From Trebouxia sp. TZW2008 (taxonomy: Eukaryota; Chlorophyta; Trebouxiophyceae; Trebouxiales; Trebouxiaceae), in contig BDIU01000420.1 in the NCBI GenBank assembly GCA_002118135.1, positions 1 through 63,431 on the forward strand: 63,431 nucleotides of DNA, written 5' to 3'. A program made the position numbers and the translations under genes. Positions 33,310-44,105 of the stretch are shown piece by piece. The notes beneath the pieces are model-generated. The model was not told the DNA's origin. It did not search any database and worked only from the letters and a program-made list of their open reading frames with translations. The first letter of the stretch is position 1, and the number at the start of each line of letters is the position of its first letter.

Positions 33310-36300
33310 ATGCAACGACATCACATCTGCTTGCGCAGGTTGTGTAGCTCCACGCCTTTGCGTGCACGATCAAGATGGCCTCAGGTGATACGCCGGTCGC
33401 GACAGTTCTCATGTGACCCTTTTCCGCTCAGCTGTGTATGCTACAGATGCCTTCAGCGTGACTGGTGTTTTGCAAGCAGGAGCGCGCAGACAGCAAGCAT
33501 GGTACGTGCTGCTGAAGCTTTAGCAGAGTTGCCAATGAGCAGCGTGATCAATGCAGCGAAGGCTGCAGCAGCATTGCAGGAGGCCCCAAGTAAGACCTGC
33601 ATGTATTGGGGATGCAGCACATGCTGCCAACTGCCTTGCTGCAAACTCTGTCACACATTGCGGAAACTCCACCACAGAAAACCTGCACCAGTTTCAGCTT
33701 TGTGCTTGTTGAGACCATTTTATCTTGCTGATGCTGCAGGCTTTCTGCCTCACGGCCTGCAGCATCTGACCAGTTTGCTGCACAGCAAAAGCCCCTTGGT
33801 CCCAGAAGGCAGTCAATGGCTTCTCTTGCTGGCTCTCTATCTACTGCAGCAGCTATTGTTACCACAGACCGAATCTTCAGCATACCTGCATATGCTACCC
33901 ACGCCCTTGACTGACTTCAGGCCATCAGTGTGCCCATCTGGGCCTCCAAGCACAAACGTACTCTTCTTCAGGTGAGCTCACCATCACAGCAACCTCCTGA
34001 AAGGGCTTGCTGGGATCAACATGCTGTGCTTGCAAAACTGTCACTGAGCCGCTGCAGCATAACCTGGTTACACATAAACATCAGACTCTGGATGCACTAG
34101 TTGCAGCATGAAATTCATGACTTTTAGGTGTATAGGATCAAATCAATCTTCAAATCAATCTTCAAATCTTATGTGAAGATCACTTTATGCAGTGAGGCAG
34201 AGCTGGCAGAGCTACAGAGCCCAATGCTAGCGTCAGCAGTCTTAAAGGAGCGTGAGCGCATGACTGCCCTGCATCAGCACCTGTTTGACAATACAGGTCT
34301 GGCAGTTGTCTGTACAGACATGCCTGCATACAGTTCTGCCTGACGGTGTGGACTCTTGACCTTGCATACCGTATGCATACAGTCACAGTGATGCTGAATG
34401 CTTGTCATATAAGCACTAGGTGAGAGCCTGCCAGCTAGTGCTGCAGTGTGAGCAGGTGCGCAATGCAACAGGGTGCAGGATGCAGGGTGGATGTGCAGTC
34501 TTTCATGTGGGCACACTGTCTGGTCAGAAGTAGAGCTATAGATCTGCTCCCCACGCCACCACTACAGCCAGACACTACACCTACTCAAGCCTCTCATGTA
34601 GAATTGGGTGACATGCACAATGCAGCTCATGAGGAGAAACAAACTGCCCAGGTCAGCTTCAACAAGGTCACAGCGCATACCCTGTCAGCAAACACCACCT
34701 TACGGTGACCAACAGCCAGGGCGGCTCACAATAATGATGTGACGATGCGCACAATGCTACTGTCTGTCAGGCGATCCAGTGACTGTCAGACATTGCAGCT
34801 TGGTGACATGATGTAATACTACAATGCAACACACCTGATTGTCATGCCAATGTCACATCAGGTGTCACGCATGTTATGCTTTGCTTCTGGTTTCACATCA
34901 GCAGCCACAATTGCCTGCATCGCAAAGCTGCTGTGTGACTCATTTGCATGGCTGGGCGTTGAATCAGGTCATCCAAACCACGTATGTATAATGTGTGAAG
35001 GACAGCGGCGGGCCATGCTTGGTGCCAGTTGTGGATCTGTGCAATCATGAAGGGCAGCAATCATCCTGCCACCTCACTGTAAATCGCAATCAGCAAGGTC
35101 ACAGGTATCATCTGCAAGCATCTTGCACAATGCTTCTGGATATCACCTTTTGCATTGCATGATGTGGTGCAGTCTCAGAACCTGCCAACAAACGTTTGCA
35201 AGACTTTTAGTCACATTCTACTCACCCACTCTGACAGCTCCATCAAGTACCATGACTCATCAAGTGGCCAGCATTCTGGTTCGCAACCATCACTCAAGAG
35301 TTGACCTGCAACTGCAGCTTGTCAGAAAAAGAAAAGCATGCAAGAATGCATGCAGCTATGCAGCTAGCAACCCACTTTGACGGAGCTGCTGATGCCTGCA
35401 ACTGTGCAGGACAGTGCAGCTTGTTGCCAAGCACAACCTGCATATAGGGATGCCCGTCACGCTGGACTACGGTGACCACCCCTTGCAGCACATGCTGCAC
35501 CAGTATGGCTTCGTGCCCCACTGCCCTTCAGGCGCTCCCGTGCATGAAGTGTTTGAGGACTTTGGTAGCAAGCATGAGGCTCTCATTGTGCAGGCTACCC
35601 CGCAGGTCAGTCCTGATGCAGTCTTGTACAAGGGAAAAGAAAAAAGTATTACATCAGGAGTCATACAGGGAGCTTCTGTAAGCAGAGGCAGCCCAGAATA
35701 AGCTGTCTGTTGTAGGCATGGTACATACTGTAGCAATTATTGCAGTCATGCGTCTTTTCATGACATGGCTTGCTTGCTCTGCCAGCAATAAATTTGGGCA
35801 CTTGCTTTGTGTGCAGATTTGAGTCAGCCTTCACTGTTGCTATGCCTGGAGCAACAGATTGTGGTCATGTCATTGGCGCTGTCAGCAACTCCTGCTATTT
35901 CATTCCCTCATGCATTCAAAATGTGTGCTAGACAGGCTCAGCAGCCCCAGCTAGGTACGTACTGAAGCAATCGCCTGTCTCCAATCAGTTTGGTCCTGTG
36001 CTATCTTCAACCGTTTGTGCTGAATAGGTTGTATTGAGCATGGAGCGAAGAGAGGTCCTTATCTGGCTTATCAGCTTACATGAATGCACAGGGTGGGTGT
36101 CTGTATTTGCAAGAAGTGAGAGTGTTGCCAGACAGCACTGCTGGCCTTGACGAGACAGATCACAGCTTGATCTTTGTTGTCAGCAGCTGTGGCAGCCAGA
36201 ACACCGCAAGTCATGCCTGCGACACAGTGCTGCGGGTTGCAGAACCCATGACATGCTCTCAAGTAATGCCGCCTGATGATATTCAGAGCACAAGCTACAT

Positions 36301-36755
36301 GCTAACAGACACAGCAACTCCCATGCAGCCTGATCAACAGAGGTATGCTTTCAGACATGCCTCATGACTTTGTATGTGGAATGTACTTTGGCCCCATTCA
36401 ACAGCACAGACCTCACAACTACAGCTTGACTTTAGAATCATTGTCAAGCCTCTAGCCACGATTTAGATGCACAGGCAATATTGTCGGCTTGACATCAGTT
36501 CTGTGTGAATGCAGGGCAGCATATGTGCATGTCATAGAAGGTTGTCAGCAGCTACTTGATGACATGCCAACTACTCTGGAGCAAGACCAGCAGCTGCTCG
36601 TGGCACACATGCAGGAGCTTGTCAGCCAGCCATGGAGGAATGCACAGCATTGCGAGCTTGCAATAGCTTACAGAGTAATAAGAAAAGAAACATTGCAGGC
36701 TGTCATCAGCGACTTAGAAGCTCTAAGTTGGCTGTTCAGTATGTGTAACACCTAG
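33310..36755 (+). CDS. SET-domain methyltransferase, Rubisco LSMT-like
   Basis: Resolved exons: 33310-33384 (tentative), 33490-33589, 33740-33971, 34193-34296, 34479-34651, 35001-35097, 35415-35605 and a last exon 36515-36755. The start MQRHHICLRRLCSSTPLRAR looks like an organelle transit peptide. Split-SET features follow: PEGSQWLLLLALYLLQQLLL with AYLHMLP, EAELAELQSPMLAS, VQSFMWAHCLVRSRAIDLL, CLVPVVDLCNHEG (the NH motif) and VAKHNLHIGMPVTLDYGDHP...QYGFVP (the DYG motif). The last exon has the LSMT C-terminal helices: DDMPTTLEQDQQLL and AIAYRVIRKETLQAVISDLE. Known relatives methylate lysines of Rubisco or aldolase in plastids. The part between 35606 and 36515 is not resolved; a VLPDSTAGLDE stretch near 36123-36160 probably belongs to a missing exon. 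The start could instead be 33499. Confidence 0.8.
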
Positions 36756-37352
36756 ACTCATAACAAGTCATGGCGAGTTGCCCTGTCAGCAGCATAGGTG
36801 TACACATGACAATGAAACGGCAGAGCCCACTGTCCCAAAACGGTTCTCCAGTATGTTGCGCCCTCACTACTCTGACCAAGTACCTTCCTTCATAGATGCA
36901 GCACCAAATGTTCTGTGACAGTGGAGAAGGGAATTGGTCTACACATGCTGCCAATGCCTTTCTGCTGATTTCAACATGCACTGAGCCTCAAAAGTCATCC
37001 ACATCTTCCATCAACATATCTGTCTCGACCTGCATCATGTGCAATTGCCAATGGTCACAGCAATGTGCCACTCGCACTACATGTGCAGCTTTTGTGTGCG
37101 ATTAGGCCAATGATGCAATGCAGGCAGTTGCTCATCAGCTGTAACTCCAACTATGGCCTGCATGAGCAAAGGGAACAGAGAATGGATTGCAGCAAGAAGC
37201 AAGAAGCATCTCACTCATATGAAGCATGATGTGCAGACAATGGTAGATATGCAGAATGTTAAGGTGACACCAACTGTCAAGATGACATGAGCAGCAAACT
37301 CGGCGCTTCTGTCTGAACCATGATGTGCACAAAATTCTGAGTTGCAGACTGT
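36756..37352. other. Convergent intergenic region with copied exon end
   Basis: It lies between the SET gene and the end of the acylated disordered protein gene. The block at 37254-37300 is a diverged copy of 37350-37396 (GTGACAC...TCAAGATNACNTGA), offset 96 bp, the same exon-edge duplication pattern seen elsewhere. No gene is supported. Confidence 0.5.
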
Positions 37353-39338
37353 CTAGGTGACACTGACAGTCAAGATCACCTGAACAACAGGTTGGGCAGC
37401 AGCAGGTGCAGGCTTGTGAGCCTTCTGCAGGGGAGCTGACACAGCCTGAGATGAAGCAAAGGCTGCCGCTGGATCACCCCATGCATTGTCTGTATGGCTT
37501 GGCCTGTCAGCTGCTGGCCAGCTTGACTCTGTTGATATGATCTGCCCCGGTTGGCTGCCTGAAGGAGCTTCTGCCTGCACATGCTGACAAATTGTCTTGA
37601 AGCCCTTTTTAACCATTTTGTGTAGCTTGAGGCATCATGCATTGAGCCAGGTAAGTCAGGCATTGAGCATCATCTAGCACTCTGTGGTGCAGCTGGTTCG
37701 CAATCATGAATGCTTATATGCTGTGCACGTCAGCCACTGTGCCAACAAGTACTCCCCCAGACTGCCAAAAGCAGTACATGGCAGCAAATGCACTTGCAAA
37801 GCAGGAACTGCTGCTCTGACCTGCATCAGCGGTGTTGGCTGCTCAGCCACGAGATTTACTTCATGATGCACAGGCAGACTGTCAACATTGGCTTGCAGCT
37901 GGTCCCCTGGCAGGCTGTGAGTCCCTTCCTCCACATTGCTGTATGTCTTCTGCAGATTAGCCCAGGGTGAGGCTTCACTGGCCTCATGTACCTCAGACTT
38001 TTCTGCCTCAAAGGGCGCAATCTCCTCTTCAAGCCTGGACACAGCCAAACTACTCAAAATGCAGTCATTGCAAGTTGCCTGTTGTCCCAAAACTCAGGAT
38101 AGCAGTCTTGCAGGAAAGCTTGTTGGCAAGGTCAGGAGGCAATGTTGAGAGAGCGCGCAGGAAATAGAACATTCTAACAGCCGAGGACCTGATCACCTGG
38201 TGCTATTGTCCTGGATCTGCTGACCGATCACTGCCTCAGTCAAGGGCTCAGTCAAGGGCTCTTGTCGGCCTGGACCAAGCACCACAAAACAGCATCACGA
38301 AAGCAAACCACACAGCCAAAGCTGGCTGCTGCATTGCACAGGCGCTTGAGCATGGCAAAAACAGCATCCAAGGCTTGTTTGTATTAGGCTGGTCCTGAAG
38401 GTGGGCAGCGTCGTGTATGTGATGCATACCGTGATTTGCAGGCAACCCTTCTTGGGCAGTGGTCATAAAGGCCTCTGCTCTTGGTGTGCTGATTGGTGCC
38501 GTTGCCTGATTTAGTTGATCAGGCACCTCTATGTCACGAGGATTTTCCACAGCAGGTACAGGAAGGGGCTCTGCAACACATGTAGCATGCTGACGTACTC
38601 AAAAGGAGCATGCAAAGCATAAATTGATCACTGCAGCCCAGCAAGCACGGGACTAGAGAGAGCAGCACTCGCCTGTGTTTGGCATGCTTGTGGCACCTGG
38701 TAGGCCATCTGAGATAGTAACTGTTGCCTCAGCTGCAGGAGTAGCACTGAGCGCCCTGAACAAGCAGATAGGGCATTGCTTCATGATTTGAAGGCATGTA
38801 TGCATGTGATTGTGTTCAACGCTGCATGTTGATGAATATTCTGCAAAGTGTTGACTTAAATTTGTTTGCCAACAACAGGCTTGCTGATGCTGCAGCAGCG
38901 TCTTTCACTCATTTGCACAATGCCAAATTGTTGACACAAGCTGACTGGTGCTTGCTGCCAGCAAAAGAGCGGATAGTACCTGTCGATTGACGCAAAAGCA
39001 ACTACATGAGTCTCTTCGACCCTGTCAACCGCAAGCTTTTTGCCAGCATCAAGTGGGTCTGAAGCGGTGTGCTTGCTGAAAATGCAGAATCACAAATTCG
39101 GCTTTACAGCAAAGTGGACTTTTATCAATGTCCATCGCAGAGAGTCCTTAGACACACCTGCTCGTAGGTACTTGCGCATCTGCCTTGATGGGCTCAGGCT
39201 GCTGATGCGGGGCTGCCACAGGCGTTGGGTCGAGAGACCCTTGATGTGCTGCACATCCAGTACGTTTAAGAGAGAGCTACCTTCTCAAATTGCACATTTG
39301 ACAGCCTTGGAAACACCTTTCGACGCTCCACACCCCAT
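37353..39338 (-). CDS. Disordered protein with N-terminal acylation motif (316 aa)
   Basis: Eight exons: 39338-39317, 39248-39158, 39075-38980, 38755-38673, 38570-38430, 38260-38197, 38052-37821, 37574-37353; all phases agree, giving 316 residues. It begins MGCGASK, where Gly2 fits N-myristoylation and Cys3 palmitoylation, so plasma-membrane or flagellar-membrane anchoring is inferred. The rest is Pro/Ala/Glu/Ser-rich and of low complexity: LDPTPVAAPHQQPEPIKADA, KKLAVDRVEETHVVAFASID, EPLPVPAVENPRDIEVPDQL, then a more charged stretch (SRLEEEIAPFEAEKSEVHEA). There is no recognisable domain, although the RVEETHVVAFASI helix recalls PKA regulatory-subunit anchoring helices. Intron 4 appears to use a GC donor (ACAG|GCGAGT). 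The last exon could continue beyond VVQ through a GTGATC donor. The start is head-to-head with the TPR-CobW gene. Confidence 0.62.
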
Positions 39339-39710
39339 ACAGCTACTGCTTGACTGCTTATAAGCAGTATCACCGTAGGCGCTCGCTGATCAGTACAAAG
39401 ATCACTGCTACTGAAGGCGGACTCCTCTTACGGTGTGCAATCGGGAGACAGCGCTTGTCGTTGCGGCAAAGGCAGAAAGTGCAGCGTTTGTACAACACAG
39501 AAGGCTTGCGCACGAGTCATCCTTCGCGGCGCATCAACAGCGTCAGTGCGCTCAGAATCGTTAGGAGACGAATCAGCAATGCTTCACAAGCACAGACAGC
39601 GATCTATAAAGAGCAACCTGAGCATTTGACCGCAGCACCGACTGCAAGCAGTGTTGCCTGCTGCAAAGAGGTCTTAGGGGTTGCCTACTGTGGCTGTTCT
39701 GCCTCTGAGC
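39339..39710. promoter_or_regulatory. Divergent promoter region, acylated protein / TPR-CobW
   Basis: The 372 bp between divergent starts should contain both promoters. An open frame at 39350-39721 (+) runs through it but lacks codon bias or family features, so it is treated as non-coding. Confidence 0.4.
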
Positions 39711-42700
39711 ATGGAGAGTAGCACAGCACAAAAGCCCCACTGTACACTCAGGCAGGCTGGCAATACTGCTTTTGAACAAGGTACTGTCCTGAACAGTATT
39801 GATTGACTGCCAAGAATGAGGCAATGCAGCTGTTCAGCTCTGTGTGTTGCAGGCAAATATGCAGAGGCACTGCAGGCATACCAAGCAGCAGTCAGCAGCA
39901 CAAACTCTGACACCACCGCAGCAGCAAAGCTTCACAGCAATATTGCAATCACTCTCTCTAAGCTGGGCCAGCATGATGAAGCAGCGCGTGCAGCTAATGA
40001 AGTCATAGCATTGCAGCCAGCTTGGGCGAAAGGCTACCTCAGAAAAGCACATGCCTTGGCATCACTTCTGCAATACACTGATGCTATGGAATGCATTGAG
40101 CAAGGGCTACACAGAGCCAGAGATACTGCAGAACTGGAAGCAGCAAAGCAAGCCCTACAGGGGGTGTCAGACAGACCCCACAAAAGCAAGCGTGCAAAGC
40201 ATGAAACGGCACAGCAGCCGGCAAGTCCATTGGATGCTGCTCTCAGCAAGCTGCAGTCAGCTGGTATGCAATCAGCCTGCACCTTCTGCATGTCCTGCAA
40301 AATTTGGCTCTGCATATGATGCCTGTTTGATGTCCTAATTAAAGTTAGCTTATGCGTGCAAGGCAACCATGTTGGATTGTTGCTGCTGCAGGGTTGAGTC
40401 ACCAGCTGCCAATCACAGTGCTGAGTGGCTTCCTGGGCGCTGGCAAAACAACCCTGCTGAGGCATATCCTGCACAATCAGCAGGACTACAAGGTGAACAT
40501 TGGCAAAATCATGTCTATTGCGCGCCTGCCTGCATTCGCAATTCGCCTGCCACAAGCCCACTGCTTCAGTTTTGAGCTCATGGTTTACCATGCATTTGCT
40601 GATATCTGTGGAGCATCTGTGCCTTTGCCCTTGCGCTTGACTTTGGAATGTGTCCTCACACAAAATCTCACGCGTTAGGATTGTGACAGGAATTGCATGG
40701 GTGGCCCTTGAACTTCACAATGTATCTTGAATAACCAGCGCCCACAACTGAGGGTGAGGCCATCATCAGTAAGCTTAATCAATGCCTTGCATCATATCTT
40801 TTATGCTCCACTTGACAGCTGCTGCTTTTGTCAAATCACATGCATTGCCTGCGACCCATCTTGCATAGTCATTGCTTTGCTGTGCGGCAGGTAGCGGTCA
40901 TTGTCAATGACATGGCAGAGGTCAACATTGATGCTGATCTGGTGAAAGCAGCGACAGGAACTGAAGAGGGAAAGCAGATGCAAGAGCAGCTGGTGGAGCT
41001 GACGAATGGATGCATCTGCTGCACCCTCAGAGATGACTTAGTCAAGGTAGCTGTACAAGTCTTGCTGGCAGTTCACAACTATGCCTTTCATTTGTTCTGT
41101 TCAGTGCACAAGGGTGACTTACCCTGCTGTTACCAAAGTCCTGCTCACTCCCGTGAGCTATTAATTGCACTCATTGCTGTTGGTGGCATCAGCTTTCAGT
41201 GGCTGGCCTGCAACCTTGTCTTCTTGTGCTACATGTCATCCCTTATGCGCTCATCAAACGCGTCATGCATGATCTGAGCCATGGAATGGCGTGGTGCTTG
41301 CACCACTGCAAATGTGGGGAAAGGCAAATTCACCAGCCATCAGTTTGATTGCTGCTGTGCAGGAAGTTGCAGATTTGGCGGCAGAAGGCAAGTTTGACTA
41401 CCTCGTCATTGAGTCAACAGGTGAGACGCCAACCCTTGCTGAATCATAAGCTTCAATCTCGAATATGAACGTGAGCATTGTGCCTGATTGGTAAACTTGA
41501 CCTGGCTGTCCTCTCTACCATGTCGTCGGGATTGTATGCATCTCTACGCATGTAGGCTAAGATTTCTTATGCACTGGCAGCATTTGTCATGTTGTTTTAA
41601 AGTGTTTGTCTGCATCACCTGCTAAGCCTCAAGCCCAAAGGGTCTCTGCTGCAAGCTGTTGACAAGCTGTCGTGCTGAGCAATGCAGGCATCAGTGAGCC
41701 CTTGCCAGTGGCAGCCACCTTCTATGCCCCAGATGCTGCTGGCCACAGCCTGAGCCAGTATGCAGCTGTTGACACTATGGTAGGCACAGCTGCCTGCCAC
41801 CTGCCCCCTGCCAGTGCAAACATCAGGATCTTGCTGTTCGCATCAAAGCCTAGACTGCTACCTTTGACAGCCCAGCCATTCCTTATGCGTATGCCTCCCA
41901 TGACATCATGTATTGCACAATTGGAAACTGTTCCTATTTGGGACAGAACTTTGCATATCCTCCTGCCCAATTGTTGAAAGTAGGCTACAGCTGTGTTGTG
42001 CTGTTCTTGCAGGTCAGTGTGGTAGATGCCAGCAGCTTGCTGCCAAATCTTGAAAGCTCTGATCTTCTGGCAGACCGCAAGCTAGCATCCACAACGCAGG
42101 ATCAGCGCACCATTGTCCACCTTCTCATTGATCAGATAGAGTTTGCAGATGTGTTGCTGCTGAACAAAGCGGACCTGGTTAGTCAGCAGGACGCCAGCAA
42201 GCTTCAGGCTCTGCTGAGAAAGCTAAATCCTGCTGCTGATGTGTTGACCTGTACACATTGTCAAGTCCCTCTGGAGCACGTCTTGAACACCAAAAGGTGA
42301 GCGATACCTCAAGCTTTGTAGTCAGTAGCTGATGACTTGACCTGTACACATTGTGGATTTCTCTTGACACACATCTGAAGACCAAACGGTGAGCAGCACC
42401 TTGGGCTTTGTAGTGTTTGTTTTGCATGCACTTTGCCATGTGAATTTTGCACTGGGACTTCATCAAACTACCAGTCGCTGCAGCCAAGTCTCAAACAAAC
42501 AGGTGCCGTAAGACTTGCTACACCTGCATCTGCTCATTCAAGACCTCAAGCAAGGAGCAAGGTTGTCACTGATCTTTGCAGCGTGTACCAGCAGTGATAC
42601 TATAAAATGTTGAACACGAGCTGGTATGCCACTGCCTGACATTCTCATTGAAGAGACCATTTCTGACATTGCTCAAGTGAGTGGGAAGCAAACATTGTCA

Positions 42701-43651
42701 CAGATGCACACCGCACACCCAGTTAAAGGGAGGTTCAACATTGAGAGGGCGTCTCTGGCAGCTGGTTGGGCTTAAGAGCTGCTGAGAGAGGGGCATGTTC
42801 CACACACATCTAGCAACTATGCTAGCTCGCGTCATCTGTTGTTGATGTTTTTATTGTTACTACACTCTTTCAGAAGACCAGCGTTGCAGGTTCAACATTG
42901 AGCGGGCATCTTTGGCAGCTGGCTGGGTTCAAGAGCTGCTGAGAGAGGGGCATGTCTCTGAGACACAGGAGTACGGCATCTCTAGCTACGTATACAGGGC
43001 AAGCCAAGCCTTTCATCCACACAGGCTGTGGACCAAGGTGCTTGAACAGGGCGCCTTGCCTACAGTGCTCAGGTCCAAGGGCTTCTTCTGGGTTGCCAGC
43101 CATCCTGCCATTGCCTGGGAATGGTCAACTGCAGGTGCACTTACTGTTTCAATGAATGTACGACTTTGTACGCCACTGCACTGATAGCTCTGTGCAACCT
43201 TGCAAAGCTTGAGCGCGCCCTTCAGCTCTCTATGGCATTCTTCATAGCAGCAGTGCTGTCTGATTTCTCCATTGTCATGCACACCAGCTGCAAAAGCGTG
43301 ACTTGTGGCTGTGGACCAGCAGCCGTGTCTTGCTACTGTGTGAGCATTGTCGCATTGCCAGGACAGTGAGACTGCAGGGCTCTGTGCCCAACAAATTCAT
43401 CTGCTGCTGCAGGCTCAAGCCGCAAGTTCAGCTTTTATGGCCAATTCCTTGAAGCTGCTTCTGAGACCAGCAAAGCACGGCAGCCAGACCAGAGCTATAC
43501 AAAAGGACAAAAGCTAGTTTTCATAGGAGTCAGCTTGGATGTCAGCAGCATCAAGGACGTGTTGGATGCATGTCTACTGACTGAGCAAGAAGCCAAGCTG
43601 CCGCAAGACTCATGGATGAAGTGGGCCTCCTTATGGGAGACCCTGCTCTAG
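39711..43651 (+). CDS. TPR-CobW fusion: G3E GTPase / metal (zinc) chaperone
   Basis: Nine exons: 39711-39780, 39853-40263, 40392-40492, 40891-41046, 41363-41420, 41688-41779, 42013-42296, 42890-43134, 43413-43651; phases close to 551 residues. Residues about 15-150 are TPR repeats: [60 protein letters not shown]. After a basic linker the CobW domain starts: [18 protein letters not shown] (Walker A), [26 protein letters not shown] (CxCC metal site), [30 protein letters not shown] (NKxD), then the C-terminal CobW_C domain with [20 protein letters not shown] and [19 protein letters not shown]. CobW/ZNG1 proteins use GTP hydrolysis to insert zinc or other metals into client enzymes; the TPR part probably binds a client or chaperone (inference). 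Every junction fits the family, so the fusion is not two genes read together. Two exons have decayed copies in introns. Confidence 0.92.
42244..42412 (+). repeat. Exon 7 end duplicated in CobW intron 7
   Basis: The exon end with its donor at 42244-42321 recurs at 42337-42412, offset about 93 bp. Both contain TTGACCTGTACACATTGT, an ACCAAA(A/C)GGTGAGC donor and GCTTTGTAGT. Confidence 0.85.
42726..42957 (+). repeat. Exon 8 start duplicated upstream in CobW intron 7
   Basis: The first ~68 bp of exon 8 (42888-42955) are preceded by a close copy at 42731-42799, offset 157 bp. The copy has an AG before GTTCAACATTGAG, but CAA has become TAA (TGGGCTTAAGAG), so it would truncate the protein if spliced in. 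Confidence 0.9.
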
Positions 43652-44105
43652 ATCTGATGCTGCAAACATCCTTAGCTGCCACCCTCCTTTTCAGGATGGA
43701 GCTCACATTTGACATGTGTGTCGTGTGATAACATGTTACTTCTAGCACGTCGATTATGCAGTCAGACACTGGATGTCAAGTCTGTGTTGCTGGCATGCGC
43801 ATTTCTGTGTCTGCAGTTACAGCTATGATGCAGCTTGCACGGTGTTGCACGCATTGAGCAAAACCCGGGTTGCAACACGGTCTCTTGTGCACATTCATGT
43901 TTTCGGAACGATGACTGAAGATTACACATTTTAGTAAGCAGCGTGTGCCGACCTCAGTCCAACTGAGCCTTGGACCGGAATCACGCCGAAAGATGCCCTC
44001 TGAGATTCGCAACCTCGTCATGGCAGGGCCCTTTCGATTAAGCAGCTGCCCAGGGCTCGCTGGTCACCGTGTGCAGTTGTACTGCAGACTCAGCTCGACA
44101 GCAAC
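43652..44105. other. Spacer between TPR-CobW and PiT genes
   Basis: These 454 bp should contain the CobW 3' UTR and the PiT promoter. No gene or repeat is supported. Confidence 0.45.

Noticed and set aside
40034..40663. 209-codon minus-strand open frame
   Set aside because: Antisense to the TPR and Walker A exons of the CobW gene.
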